Positions 13,849-22,388 of a stretch of DNA of 25,816 nt are shown piece after piece. The notes under the pieces are model-generated. The model searched no databases. It saw only the letters and a program-made list of their open reading frames with translations, and was not told the origin of the DNA. This DNA is from SVQP01 sp045606685. Its GTDB lineage: Bacteria; Bacillota; Clostridia; Oscillospirales; CAG-272. How positions within the stretch are numbered: position 1 is the stretch's first letter; every line of letters starts with the position of its first letter. A program made the translations under genes and the position numbers. The stretch covers positions 1 to 25,816 of the forward strand of contig JAZUSJ010000062.1 in assembly GCA_045606685.1 (NCBI GenBank), written 5' to 3'.

Positions 13849-15685
13849 TGGAGGTACCTCCTTCGTAGTATTTCGCTTGAACACCAAACATATAGGCGTA
13901 CCGACCGTTCCTTTGCATCAGCTCATCATGGGTTCCTGCTTCTTGAATTTCACCGTTCTCCAACAGAATGATACGGTCGCAGAAGCGGGTGGAGGCGAAG
14001 CGGTGGGAGATGTAGACCGAGGTCTTGTTCTCGGTAAGCTCGTTGTATTGCATATACAGCCGATTTTCGGCGATGGGGTCAAGGGCGGCGGTGGGTTCGT
14101 CCAGCACCAGGAGAGAGCCGCCCTTGTAGATAGCGCGAGCCAGCATGAGCTTTTGGGCTTCCCCGCCCGATAGGTCGATGGCGTCGTCGAATATGCCCTT
14201 ACAGAGGTATGTGTCCATGCCGTTCGGGAGGGAACCCAATTTTTCCCCAAGGCCGCTTTTCCGCACGGCTGCTTCGGCGCGGGTACGGTCTCCGGTTTCG
14301 TCATTGCTCCGCTCGTACTCATCGTCACAGCTCGTGATGAACTGATTTATGGTCATGGCGGGAATATGGATGTCTTGAAATACGGCGGAGATGATGGAGT
14401 AGTATTCCTCAATGTTGTAAGCGGGTATGGGTTGACCGTTCACCAGGATCTCGCCCTTGGTGGGCATATAGAAGCCACAGAGCAGCTTTATCAGGGTGGT
14501 CTTGCCTGCACCGTTTACGCCGACGAGCGCCAGCCGCTCCCCTGCCTCGATGGTCAGACTGATACCCTTTAGAGTAAAGTCCTCTGCACCCTCGTACTTG
14601 TACCACACGTCTCGAAATTCAATCTTTACAGGGGTTCCTTGGGGCGGGAGAGGATAACCCTCGCCGTGGTTGAATTTGTCCTCAATGTCAAAAAATTCCC
14701 GATAGTAAGCAATTTTATCAGCACGGGCAGCCAAGGCCGCGGTCTGGTTGATGATTCCTCGCAGATAATCGCCGACAGTGGCAACGGCACCGAAGAAAAA
14801 AACGAAATCACCCACCGAAATGCTCCCGTCAATCAGCGAGAGAATAAGAAGCAGGTAAGCCGCACCATTCTGGATAAACGTGAGCACTGCCGAGAAGATG
14901 GCTGCCCACAGCCCCCGCAGGGAGCACCGCCTATCCCACATGAGCTGGTAAGCCTGAAAATCTCGGATCATTTTGGTGATCCAGCCGCTCATATTATAGA
15001 GCTTGACGTCCTTGGCCTTGCCAAAATCCTCGGACATGGCTTCCAGATAGCCGCGCTTTCGTGCTTCCTTTTCCCATTGATCCTTGTGCTTATCGGTATA
15101 AGCAGACTGCCAGCGCGACGGCACATAGGACAAGAGAGATACGACCAAAATCACCACCAGAAGGATGGGATTGATGACCGACATCAGTGAGGCATACACC
15201 ACGATTCCGAGGATGGAGCGCAACAGGTTTACCAGGTCGCTCCAAAAAAATTCGACCGCCGCATTGCCACAGGAGGAATCGCTCCAGGAGAGATCGCGCA
15301 GCTTGCGGAACTGCTGGCGCTCGTGATTTTCGCAATCCGTAACATCCTCCTTATGTTGCATTTCGAGTTGATAACGACCGGAGATGGAATAGCGACGGGC
15401 TTGGGTTCGGGTGTTCAGAAAACCAACGAGCAGTTCCAAGATTAAAAGAGACGCCATGTATACTCCAATGATGGCGGCAACGCGGCTGAAGGGTTCGTTT
15501 GCACCCAAAGTGTCAATCAGTACCTTCGGGAAATAGTTTCCTGCCAAGCTTGCCAGAATGCTGGTGGGAATACATACGAAGAAGGAGAGACAGAATTTCG
15601 GATCCATCCGCCACATACGACGCAGAGCCCAAAGAATATTGCTGATGGAATTGTATTTTTTCTTTTCTTTTCGTTTTGCTTTCAT
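13835..15685 (-). CDS. ABC exporter half-transporter (cassette 2, subunit A)
   Basis: This 616-aa membrane-ATPase fusion is the upstream partner of the gene at 12031-13848. Its transmembrane domain spans about 30-330. Walker A is GVNGAGKTT (about 388), signature LSGGEAQKLMLA (about 500), Walker B LLVLDEPTAALD (about 523) and H-loop YISHRFAST. Both ATPase sites of the pair therefore keep the catalytic Glu, unlike many degenerate heterodimers. The start is taken as the ATG preceded by AAGGATGTGAG; a GTG nine bases upstream is too close to the ribosome site. It ends in GVQAKYYEGGTSNEEE, and the codons for EGG form the ribosome site of the next gene. It is the counterpart of 17957-19804 (FDVQSKYY). 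Confidence 0.92.
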   Translation of the reverse strand: MKAKRKEKKKYNSISNILWALRRMWRMDPKFCLSFFVCIPTSILASLAGNYFPKVLIDTLGANEPFSRVAAIIGVYMASLLILELLVGFLNTRTQARRYSISGRYQLEMQHKEDVTDCENHERQQFRKLRDLSWSDSSCGNAAVEFFWSDLVNLLRSILGIVVYASLMSVINPILLVVILVVSLLSYVPSRWQSAYTDKHKDQWEKEARKRGYLEAMSEDFGKAKDVKLYNMSGWITKMIRDFQAYQLMWDRRCSLRGLWAAIFSAVLTFIQNGAAYLLLILSLIDGSISVGDFVFFFGAVATVGDYLRGIINQTAALAARADKIAYYREFFDIEDKFNHGEGYPLPPQGTPVKIEFRDVWYKYEGAEDFTLKGISLTIEAGERLALVGVNGAGKTTLIKLLCGFYMPTKGEILVNGQPIPAYNIEEYYSIISAVFQDIHIPAMTINQFITSCDDEYERSNDETGDRTRAEAAVRKSGLGEKLGSLPNGMDTYLCKGIFDDAIDLSGGEAQKLMLARAIYKGGSLLVLDEPTAALDPIAENRLYMQYNELTENKTSVYISHRFASTRFCDRIILLENGEIQEAGTHDELMQRNGRYAYMFGVQAKYYEGGTSNEEE

Positions 15686-15714
15686 AAAACTCACATCCTT
15701 TTGGTCTATCCAAA

Positions 15715-15752
15715 GCCGAGAGCAACTAAACTGTTACTCTCGGCGGTTTTTT
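15715..15752. terminator. Hairpin between the two exporter cassettes
   Basis: GCCGAGAG-c-AAC (15715-15726) pairs with GTT-a-CTCTCGGC (15733-15744), followed by GG and TTTTTT on the plus strand. On the minus strand only CTTTGG follows, so termination in the direction of the operon would be weak. The core is nearly the same as the hairpin at 11986-12016 behind cassette 2. Confidence 0.65.
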
Positions 15753-15761
15753 AACACTATT

Positions 15762-16082
15762 TTATTCTGCTACACCCAACCATCGAACATCAATTTCAAG
15801 ATTTTTAGATGACACCGAAAGAGGAGTAGAATAGAATTCAACACGCTGTACATGATTATCCGAATTTAGATATGCGCGCATAGCACAGGTGTTTTCCGGC
15901 ACTTCTGCTATATTCACAATATATTTTACGATCTCAAAATGAATTTGCAGGTTCTCGGCAATATCCGGATTGATCTGTTGCCTTTGACTATCTTCGTGTA
16001 AAAGCAATGCGAATTCACATTCGACCTCAATCTCTCCAAGAAGGTTTTTGATGAGCAGTAGCTTGCGATTCAGCTTGTTCAA
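15762..16082 (-). CDS. TTG-initiated 106-aa orphan protein between exporter cassettes
   Basis: The upstream exporter gene ends CAGGAGGCTACTTGA; one base later a TTG opens a frame of 106 residues, with AGGAGG nine bases before it. No ATG fits. The frame could be read further upstream, but that part is the shadow of the exporter gene. The protein begins MNKLNRKLLLIKNLLGE and is soluble and mixed acidic. It has no TM helix, no signal peptide and no double-glycine leader, so it does not look like the exported cargo. No known domain is recognised. Its place, translationally coupled to the exporter and absent behind cassette 2, suggests an accessory or immunity-type role, which is inference. Confidence 0.6.
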   Translation of the reverse strand: MNKLNRKLLLIKNLLGEIEVECEFALLLHEDSQRQQINPDIAENLQIHFEIVKYIVNIAEVPENTCAMRAYLNSDNHVQRVEFYSTPLSVSSKNLEIDVRWLGVAE

Positions 16083-16083
16083 A

Positions 16084-17967
16084 TCAAGTAGCCTCCTGTT
16101 CTGTGTAATACTGTGCCTGGGCGTGCCAAAGCTCATAGTATTTATTGCTTTCGTCTGCGAGAAGCGCGTCGTGCGATCCATGCTGAATCATCTGACCGTG
16201 ATCGAATACGGCAATATGGTCGCAGAATCGGCAGGAGGACAATCTGTGACTGATGAATACAGCCGTTTTATCTTTGACAAGCTCATTGAAATTCTCATAT
16301 ACAGCCGCTTCGGCAATGGGATCAAGTGCGGCTGTGGGCTCGTCCAGAATCACAAACGGTGCATCCTTATACAATGCACGTGCCAGCGCGATTTTCTGCA
16401 TCTCACCGCCGGAGAAATCAATACCTTCTCTGTCGTAATCTCTGCCAATGGCGCGTTTCAGCGCATCCTTTTCCGTAGCCTGCGGGTCGTTATCCAGATC
16501 CGCAAGCTTGTCTCCCATGCCTGCGCGGATCAGACAATCCCGTACTTTAGTGACATCATAAGTATAATCTGCTGCCACGACTTCTCCAAGGGGGAACGCG
16601 AACAGCGTAAAGTCCTGAAATACTACCGAGAACAGTGCCATATATTCGTCATACCGATACCGTGTGATGTCGATGCCGTTGAGCAGGATCTTGCCCTCCG
16701 TCGGATCATACAAACGGCATAAGAGCTTAATGAAAGTGGTTTTGCCCGAGCCGTTTTCACCTACGATGGCCAATTTATCACCGATCTTGAACTTCATGTT
16801 GACGTGGCGAAGAACCCAATTTTCGGTGCGCGGATATTTGAAGCTGACATCACGAAATTCAATTTCGTAGTCGTTGTCATCGCGCTTCTCCACGGCAAGC
16901 GTACCCTTGTACATATCGTTTGGCAGATCGAGATAATCATACAGTTCTTCAAGATAAACGTTGTTGTGTCGAAGTCTTCCGATTTCGGACGCCAAACTTG
17001 ATACCGCATCTACAAAACGACTGATAGTGTTTTGGTACAATATGAAATTACCGATTCCAAAGACACCAATGAACGCTTTAGCAGCTACGAATATAAACAG
17101 CAGAATGTTCATCACAGCACTCAAAATGTTTGAACAAATACTGTGTTGATTCTGTATTTTCTCCTTTTTCGCAACCCACTCAGGGCGGAGCATATGTCGA
17201 CGAAATTCTTCAACTGCAATACGGTTAAGGTTGAATACGATCATATCTGATCCCCACATCCGTTTATACGCAGAATAATGGATATTGTTATGGGCCAAAT
17301 CTGAAACCGCTTCGTTCATTCGCACTGTTGCATTAGCTGATATTTTTATGGTAAAAAATGTGTTAACAGCTATCAAAACAACAATGATCACTGCCGAAAG
17401 TGGAGAATTAATAAAAGCCCATATGCCTGTGAATTCACCATCGGCTACCATCGCGAACATGGAGATCGTGAGAGATACCGAGAAAATGATATTCAGAATA
17501 CTGCTGAGTATCCCTTGAACAGACCATTTAACAACCGGCAAGCCTCCGCCTGTTGCATTAAATGCACCCCAAATTTTAGAACGTCTTAATACGACGTCAG
17601 GATTTTCCAGATGCTCATACTGTAGATGATTCTGGGCATGAATGATATACGCTTCGTGTTGCTGCCACAGCATATAGTCCTTGAGTGTACGTTTTCGCTG
17701 TATGAGCCTTATGATAATGGATATGACAAAGATACCGATTACTGTAATTGCAGCATAGGAAAGCAACTTTTCAATATCACAATCCCCGGCGAGCTCGTTG
17801 ACCATAAGTGCTGACATATACACGCCAAAATAAGGCGTAAAGGTTTCAAGAAGGGTACAAACCACCTGCCAAAACCAGAAATGCGGCATGATTTCATTTA
17901 ATATGCCGACGGCGCGTTTGATCATGCGCCAATCCTCACGCAGCGTTCGTTTGTTGTTATTGCTCAT
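16084..17967 (-). CDS. ABC exporter half-transporter (cassette 1, subunit B)
   Basis: This 627-aa protein has a membrane domain at about 30-340. Its ATPase domain has Walker A GENGSGKTT (about 402), signature FSGGEMQKIALA (about 516), Walker B FVILDEPTAALD (about 537) and H-loop FISHRLSSC. The start is the ATG after GAGGAGGAGAGTGACC; the ribosome site is inside the last codons of the upstream gene and the two overlap by 11 bases. An in-frame extension of 21 residues upstream is the shadow of that gene. It should pair with the 17957-19804 product. Compared with 12031-13848, the C-terminus is almost identical (AQAQYYTEQEAT) and an extra segment of about ten residues precedes the signature. Confidence 0.92.
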   Translation of the reverse strand: MSNNNKRTLREDWRMIKRAVGILNEIMPHFWFWQVVCTLLETFTPYFGVYMSALMVNELAGDCDIEKLLSYAAITVIGIFVISIIIRLIQRKRTLKDYMLWQQHEAYIIHAQNHLQYEHLENPDVVLRRSKIWGAFNATGGGLPVVKWSVQGILSSILNIIFSVSLTISMFAMVADGEFTGIWAFINSPLSAVIIVVLIAVNTFFTIKISANATVRMNEAVSDLAHNNIHYSAYKRMWGSDMIVFNLNRIAVEEFRRHMLRPEWVAKKEKIQNQHSICSNILSAVMNILLFIFVAAKAFIGVFGIGNFILYQNTISRFVDAVSSLASEIGRLRHNNVYLEELYDYLDLPNDMYKGTLAVEKRDDNDYEIEFRDVSFKYPRTENWVLRHVNMKFKIGDKLAIVGENGSGKTTFIKLLCRLYDPTEGKILLNGIDITRYRYDEYMALFSVVFQDFTLFAFPLGEVVAADYTYDVTKVRDCLIRAGMGDKLADLDNDPQATEKDALKRAIGRDYDREGIDFSGGEMQKIALARALYKDAPFVILDEPTAALDPIAEAAVYENFNELVKDKTAVFISHRLSSCRFCDHIAVFDHGQMIQHGSHDALLADESNKYYELWHAQAQYYTEQEAT

Positions 17968-19804
17968 GGTCACTCTCCTCCTCTCTGTAGTATTTGGACT
18001 GAACATCGAACAGTTCACGATATTTTCCATTCAGCTTCATCAACTCGTCGTGGGTTCCCACCTCGGCAAAATTTGCTCCATCGAGCAAAAAGATCCTGTC
18101 ACAGAATCTCGTAGATGCCAGTCTGTGAGAGATAAACACAGATGTTGCATGACTGGCTATTTCGTTATATCTGCGGTATATTCTGTCTTCGGCGAGGGGA
18201 TCCAGTGCCGCTGTAGGCTCATCCAAAATGATACAGAATGGATTTTTGTACAGCAGTCTGGCCAGCAGTAGCTTTTGGATCTCGCCACCCGAAAGCTCGA
18301 TTCCATCGGGATTCACCTCTCGATTCAGAGGGGTATCAGCCCCTTTTTCCAGGGAGGTGATTTTTTCTTCCAAGCCTGCAATCTCAATACAACGATTCAG
18401 CTTTTCACGGTCTATTTCCTCATCTGTCATGGCAGAAGCAATATTTCGTGCGATTGAAATGGGGAGTAGATGATAATTCTGAGGGATAAAGCCAAAAAGA
18501 GAGTACATTTCGTCTCGATTGTAGTCGGTCAGGGGATGACCATCCAGTAATATTTCACCTTCGTCCGGCAAAAACATTCCGCACATGAGCAGAGTAAGCG
18601 TCGTTTTTCCAGCGCCGTTCAAGCCTACAAGGGCGATCTTCTCTCCCGGTTCAATTCTGAACGATACGTGTTCGAGAACGTTTTTCTCTCCCATCGGGTA
18701 TTTGAATGATACATCTTTGAATTCAATGGAGAAGGGGGCAGTAGGTACAGGAATTCCTTCGCCTCGATTGAGTCGGTCCGGAATCTCCATGGCTTCACGA
18801 TAATCTGAGATCTGTAGTGCACCGGAAAACACGCGCTCAAAGGTGCCCAGGATTCCTCCCATCAGCCCGGACATAGAAGCAATTGCTGTAAAGTACAGAA
18901 CGAAGGAGGCAGCATCCACCTCGCCTTGCGTAGCTTTGTAGATCAGAAACGCATACGCAGCACCGTCACGAATGAGTACGATAAGAAAACTAACGATAGC
19001 TGTAACGATACCGTGATTTTCTATTTTCTTTTGTTCGTTTTCTCTCAACTTAAAAAGTTTATTCAAGCGATTGCTGATCGATGTTGCCATACTGTAAAGG
19101 CGAACATCTTTTGCATATTTGAAATCTTGAGACATTCCAAACGTACAGTAGTTAATCTTTTTATCAAGGTCATTACGGACATCCATATCGAGCCTGTTTT
19201 TATTTGTTTGCCAACGGCTCATGAGAGCATTTAATACAGCTCCAACCGCAAGGAGGAGAATGATAACGGGATGAAGCAGAGAGATGACCGAGCCGAACAG
19301 TATAAAATTCAAAAGCTGTGCGAGCATATTGGAAAAATCCATCGGAAAATGCACACCCGCTGTGTGGTTGTTTTGTATCGTATTACCAGCACGATCATTG
19401 ATTTTTTCGATTTCGGGTTCGAAATCAAGATACCAATCTCGATCTCGTTGACGTTCATTCCACATATAATGCATTCGTTTGAGAACATAATGTTCGGCGT
19501 TGGAGATTCGATTGCTAAGAATGCTGTTGATCAAATCAAACAGAAGTTTTGCTAAAAGCAACCCGACAATAACGAGAGCAATATACGAGAACCGCTCCGA
19601 TACCTCCAATACCGAAAGAATTGCGGATGGTGTATAGAGCGCCAATGCAGACAGGCAAAGCGAGATGGGAACGGTGAATATTCCCACAAATGCCAATCTT
19701 CGCTCATATTTCCAAAGCAGCCGATAAATGTACCCCACACAAGAGAACAATCCGTACTTTGGCTTGCGCTTGGGTTCTTTTTTCTTCTTATCTTTTTTCG
19801 CCAT
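17957..19804 (-). CDS. ABC exporter half-transporter (cassette 1, subunit A)
   Basis: This 615-aa protein starts at an ATG seven bases after AAAGGAGG, with a Lys-rich N-terminus (MAKKDKKKKEP). A longer in-frame reading to 19915 would cross the hairpin before it and is rejected. After the membrane domain come Walker A GLNGAGKTT (about 393), signature LSGGEIQKLLLA (about 502), Walker B CIILDEPTAALD (about 524) and H-loop FISHRLAST. It is the first exporter gene of the operon, about 100 bases behind the kinase gene and separated from it by a strong hairpin. It pairs with the 16084-17967 subunit and is the counterpart of 13835-15685. Confidence 0.92.
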   Translation of the reverse strand: MAKKDKKKKEPKRKPKYGLFSCVGYIYRLLWKYERRLAFVGIFTVPISLCLSALALYTPSAILSVLEVSERFSYIALVIVGLLLAKLLFDLINSILSNRISNAEHYVLKRMHYMWNERQRDRDWYLDFEPEIEKINDRAGNTIQNNHTAGVHFPMDFSNMLAQLLNFILFGSVISLLHPVIILLLAVGAVLNALMSRWQTNKNRLDMDVRNDLDKKINYCTFGMSQDFKYAKDVRLYSMATSISNRLNKLFKLRENEQKKIENHGIVTAIVSFLIVLIRDGAAYAFLIYKATQGEVDAASFVLYFTAIASMSGLMGGILGTFERVFSGALQISDYREAMEIPDRLNRGEGIPVPTAPFSIEFKDVSFKYPMGEKNVLEHVSFRIEPGEKIALVGLNGAGKTTLTLLMCGMFLPDEGEILLDGHPLTDYNRDEMYSLFGFIPQNYHLLPISIARNIASAMTDEEIDREKLNRCIEIAGLEEKITSLEKGADTPLNREVNPDGIELSGGEIQKLLLARLLYKNPFCIILDEPTAALDPLAEDRIYRRYNEIASHATSVFISHRLASTRFCDRIFLLDGANFAEVGTHDELMKLNGKYRELFDVQSKYYREEESDHEQ

Positions 19805-19851
19805 AACGAAACCTCCTTTCGTTGCGACCATATCATAACACATCCCCACAT

Positions 19852-19904
19852 AAAAAAGTGCATTTCGTGTACCAAACGTTGTTTTCGGTGTACGAAATGC
19901 ACTT
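19852..19904 (-). terminator. Terminator/attenuator between kinase and exporter genes
   Basis: Read on the minus strand, an 18-bp stem (19887-19904 with 19856-19873, containing two G-U pairs, 13-base loop) runs straight into TTTTTT. It begins three bases after the kinase stop codon. Exporter expression must come from read-through or from a promoter not clearly seen in the remaining 50 bases. Confidence 0.75.
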
Positions 19905-19907
19905 GTG

Positions 19908-20564
19908 TCATGCAAGAGGTATCAATATCTCAGCTGTAAAGCCCCCGTCCTCGCTATCAGCCGAGAACAGTCCGCCGTATTTCTTGACAACACTCTCCAC
20001 TCTGGCAAGTCCGAAGCCATGCGAGGAGCCCTTCGTGGAACTGAACAGACCCCCACGTCTTTCCTGTTTCTTTCCGGCTGCGTTGGTAAATGCAAGATAA
20101 AACTGGGTGTTTTTCTGCCCGATGTAAATACGGATAAAACGGTCTTCCTCCGGTAGCTTCTTGTTTTCTTCAATTGCATTATCCAGTAGGTTTCCGATGA
20201 TAACGCACAAATCCACATCCGAAACAGGTGTACCCTCGGGAATTCTTGCCTTGGCATTGACAGGAATCTTGTTTTGCGTGGCAATGTTCATTTTGCCGTT
20301 GAGGATGGCATCAGCCATAACCCGACCGGTCTTGATCGTGGAGTCTACGTTCGTCAGGTCCTCATTCAGCGAGCGAAGGTATTCGTTGACTTGATCGTAA
20401 TTCCCAAGTGCCATGCTTGCCTGTAAAGCCTGTATGTGATTGTGGTAATCGTGTCGCCATCCACGCATTTTCGTGTACATGGACTCTACTTCATCGCAGT
20501 ATTTTTGCAGCAAGTCACTTTGATATGCTTCGATCCGCTTATCTATCCATTTTTGAAATAACAT
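19908..20564 (-). CDS. Sensor-less GHKL histidine kinase (AgrC/ComD-like)
   Basis: This 218-aa protein contains only the kinase core. The phosphoacceptor box is RHDYHNHIQAL with His38, the hallmark of AgrC-type kinases. The N-box NLLDNAIEE (about 126-134) and G-box GSSHGFGLARV (about 181-191) complete a GHKL ATPase domain. No membrane helix precedes it, although AgrC-type kinases normally carry six or seven; only about 30 soluble residues lie in front of the His. It therefore either senses something in the cytoplasm or relies on a partner. The ATG is seven bases after AAGAGG, which overlaps the response-regulator stop codon. It follows the LytTR regulator by nine bases, and their pairing as a two-component system is near-certain. 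Confidence 0.88.
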   Translation of the reverse strand: MLFQKWIDKRIEAYQSDLLQKYCDEVESMYTKMRGWRHDYHNHIQALQASMALGNYDQVNEYLRSLNEDLTNVDSTIKTGRVMADAILNGKMNIATQNKIPVNAKARIPEGTPVSDVDLCVIIGNLLDNAIEENKKLPEEDRFIRIYIGQKNTQFYLAFTNAAGKKQERRGGLFSSTKGSSHGFGLARVESVVKKYGGLFSADSEDGGFTAEILIPLA

Positions 20565-20573
20565 AGGCACCTC

Positions 20574-21275
20574 TTAAAACAACCGTATGATTTCTTTACC
20601 AATCTTTTCAGCCATGCCGCGGCTGATCGGCACTTCCGCACCGTTTTTCAACGTGACGCAATCGCCATTGATGCGGGTAACATATCGCAGATTTACGATA
20701 AAAGACCGTTGGCATTTATAGAAATACTCGTCGAGCTGAGTCTCCATATCAGCCAGAGAGCATTTCATGCGGTAGGTTTTTGCGACTGTTTGAATCAGCA
20801 CGTACTGTTTTTGTGCTTCGATGTATGTAATCTGCGACAAGGGTACAAAATCAACCTGGCGATCATAGGTGATACGTATGCGTTTTTCTGCTTTTTCAAG
20901 ATTGTGCGTGGCTTTGTCGAGAACGGAGCATAACTTCTTGGGGGATACAGGCTTCATGAGATAGTGGAGCGCATCCACCTCGTAACCCTCGGATATATAA
21001 TCGGCGTAGCCTGTGACAAAAACGATTTGTACGGTCTCATTTTCCTTACGGATACATTTTGCCAGATCGACACCCGTTAAATTTCTCATTTCCACATCGA
21101 GCAGAAGGATGTCATATGCTTTGTCATCCTCATACGCAAACAGAAATGCCTCTGCGGAGGGGAAGGAACGAATCTCGCAGATGTGACCGTTTTCGTTGCT
21201 CCATGCAGATACAACGGAGGTCAGATATTCAATTTGGTTCTGCTCGTCGTCGCAGATGGCAATGCGGTAGGTCAT
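20574..21275 (-). CDS. LytTR-family response regulator (AgrA/ComE-like)
   Basis: This 233-aa protein has a receiver domain (about 1-120) with acidic pair D9/D10, phosphoacceptor D60 (LLLDVEM), T88 in FVTGY and K108 in LMKPVS. A LytTR DNA-binding domain follows (about 130-233), with YIEAQKQYVLI and CQRSFIVNLRYV. LytTR regulators bind paired direct repeats and usually switch on peptide export or bacteriocin genes. The ATG is eight bases after GGAG, behind a near-consensus promoter. It is the first gene of the operon with the kinase and probably drives the exporter genes. Clear pairs of LytTR repeats were not found by eye in the gap before the exporters. Confidence 0.92.
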   Translation of the reverse strand: MTYRIAICDDEQNQIEYLTSVVSAWSNENGHICEIRSFPSAEAFLFAYEDDKAYDILLLDVEMRNLTGVDLAKCIRKENETVQIVFVTGYADYISEGYEVDALHYLMKPVSPKKLCSVLDKATHNLEKAEKRIRITYDRQVDFVPLSQITYIEAQKQYVLIQTVAKTYRMKCSLADMETQLDEYFYKCQRSFIVNLRYVTRINGDCVTLKNGAEVPISRGMAEKIGKEIIRLF

Positions 21276-21319
21276 GGTATAATCTCCATTTCTGCATATG
21301 TGGTGATTTTGACTTTTTT

Positions 21320-21348
21320 ATTATAGCATAAAAATCGGTTTTTGTAAA
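21320..21348 (-). promoter_or_regulatory. Consensus promoter of the two-component operon
   Basis: TTTACA (21343-21348), a 17-base spacer and a perfect TATAAT (21320-21325) lie on the minus strand, about 45 bases upstream of the response-regulator start. The stretch 21349-21463 holds nothing else that I can support. Confidence 0.85.
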
Positions 21349-21463
21349 GGCAGAAATATTGGGTTATGTTTAGTGTTTATTTATTATACTTTTCCGGTTG
21401 TTTCGTGAGCATAACATCGTTTTTCCCACGAAGCCATACCAATTGCATCGCTCTCCCAAACAG

Positions 21464-21511
21464 ACAGACGGAGCGCGGCACCAATACGGCTGCCGCGTTC
21501 CGTCTGTTTTT
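21464..21511. terminator. Hairpin terminator behind the TIR-like cassette
   Basis: ACAGACGGAGCGCGGCA (21464-21480) pairs with TGCCGCGTTCCGTCTGT (21491-21507) over 17 positions with one G-T pair. On the plus strand TTTTT follows directly; on the minus strand the sequence after the stem is TCTGTTTGGG, a poor U-tract. It starts right behind the stop codon of the membrane-protein gene and probably works in both directions with unequal strength. Confidence 0.75.
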
Positions 21512-22373
21512 ATTTGTGTTCGCGTTGCATTTCAATAAGCACTTGTGCAAGTTCGGGGTGTTTTTGTAATGATTCTGCTTGATCTTTTTGCCATTCGTCT
21601 ATTTCATCATTTGATATATCGACCATTTGGTAAGCGTGCCTTGTATCAACAAAATCGGCTAATTTCTCATAAATAGAAACAAGCTGTTCATATCCCTTTC
21701 CTAATCCTATATACGATATATCTGCAAAATCAAATTTCAACAAAAAATCGTTTGGCTTGGGAAGCATCCGTAGCAATTCGGAAAGTTGTATTTCAGAAAT
21801 AATATGTATTACTTGTTTATCACAGTACGAAAAACTTGGTGTGCAAGATATTTCGCTACACGTATTTATTATCAATGATCTAAACTTATCACAATCTTTC
21901 AACAAATTATAAGAATATGGTGATGTTCCACTTTCAACTTCATTATTAAAAGTTTTTTGCTTGCAAATAATAATTTTATCTCTGATATGAAGTTTGTCCA
22001 TATCATCAATATTACCCGTTTGAAATATTTTTTCTTTCCTTGCCGCAAATTCTATCATTGCAAGAAGTTCACTAATGTATAAATATAAATTTACTAACTT
22101 GGGCGTTATGATTTCTTTTGCCTTTTTTTCTTCCTTTAACGCGGGAATATAATCCACCATAAAATAGAAAACCAAGCTCGTTACATAAGCTGAAGCAAAT
22201 ATATCTACCATTTGCATTACCCCCGAAAAGAACTCTCCTTTGGGTGAATCAAAAACAAAAGATACAAAAGCAGGGGGATCAAATGGATATGGTATTTTTG
22301 AGTTTTTAATCATCAACAATATGCTGATAGCAAACAGTAATGACAAAATTTTATGTTCTTTTATAAATTTCAA
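21510..22373 (-). CDS. Two-TM membrane protein, partner of the TIR-like gene
   Basis: This 287-aa protein has two hydrophobic segments near the N-terminus (about 7-25 and 52-75, the second ending in MVDYIPAL), followed by about 200 soluble residues rich in Lys, Glu and Ile. The start is a TTG with AAGGTGG nine bases upstream; no ATG is available. It begins 15 bases behind the TIR-like gene's stop codon, so the two are one transcription unit. I do not recognise the family. Defence systems often pair a sensor or NAD-consuming enzyme with a membrane protein, but the role here is inferred only from pairing and topology. It is visibly AT-rich compared with the exporter and phage-like genes. Confidence 0.7.
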   Translation of the reverse strand: MKFIKEHKILSLLFAISILLMIKNSKIPYPFDPPAFVSFVFDSPKGEFFSGVMQMVDIFASAYVTSLVFYFMVDYIPALKEEKKAKEIITPKLVNLYLYISELLAMIEFAARKEKIFQTGNIDDMDKLHIRDKIIICKQKTFNNEVESGTSPYSYNLLKDCDKFRSLIINTCSEISCTPSFSYCDKQVIHIISEIQLSELLRMLPKPNDFLLKFDFADISYIGLGKGYEQLVSIYEKLADFVDTRHAYQMVDISNDEIDEWQKDQAESLQKHPELAQVLIEMQREHK

Positions 22374-22388
22374 TGTGTGTCACCACCT

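Noticed and set aside
19805..19915. 37-residue N-terminal extension of the first exporter gene
   Set aside because: It would translate the terminator hairpin and has no ribosome site; the ATG at 19804 has AAAGGAGG in front.
21366..21569. 67-codon plus-strand frame with hydrophobic Phe-rich sequence, considered as a possible signal peptide gene
   Set aside because: Weak start context, and it runs through the 17-bp terminator hairpin and into the membrane-protein gene on the other strand.
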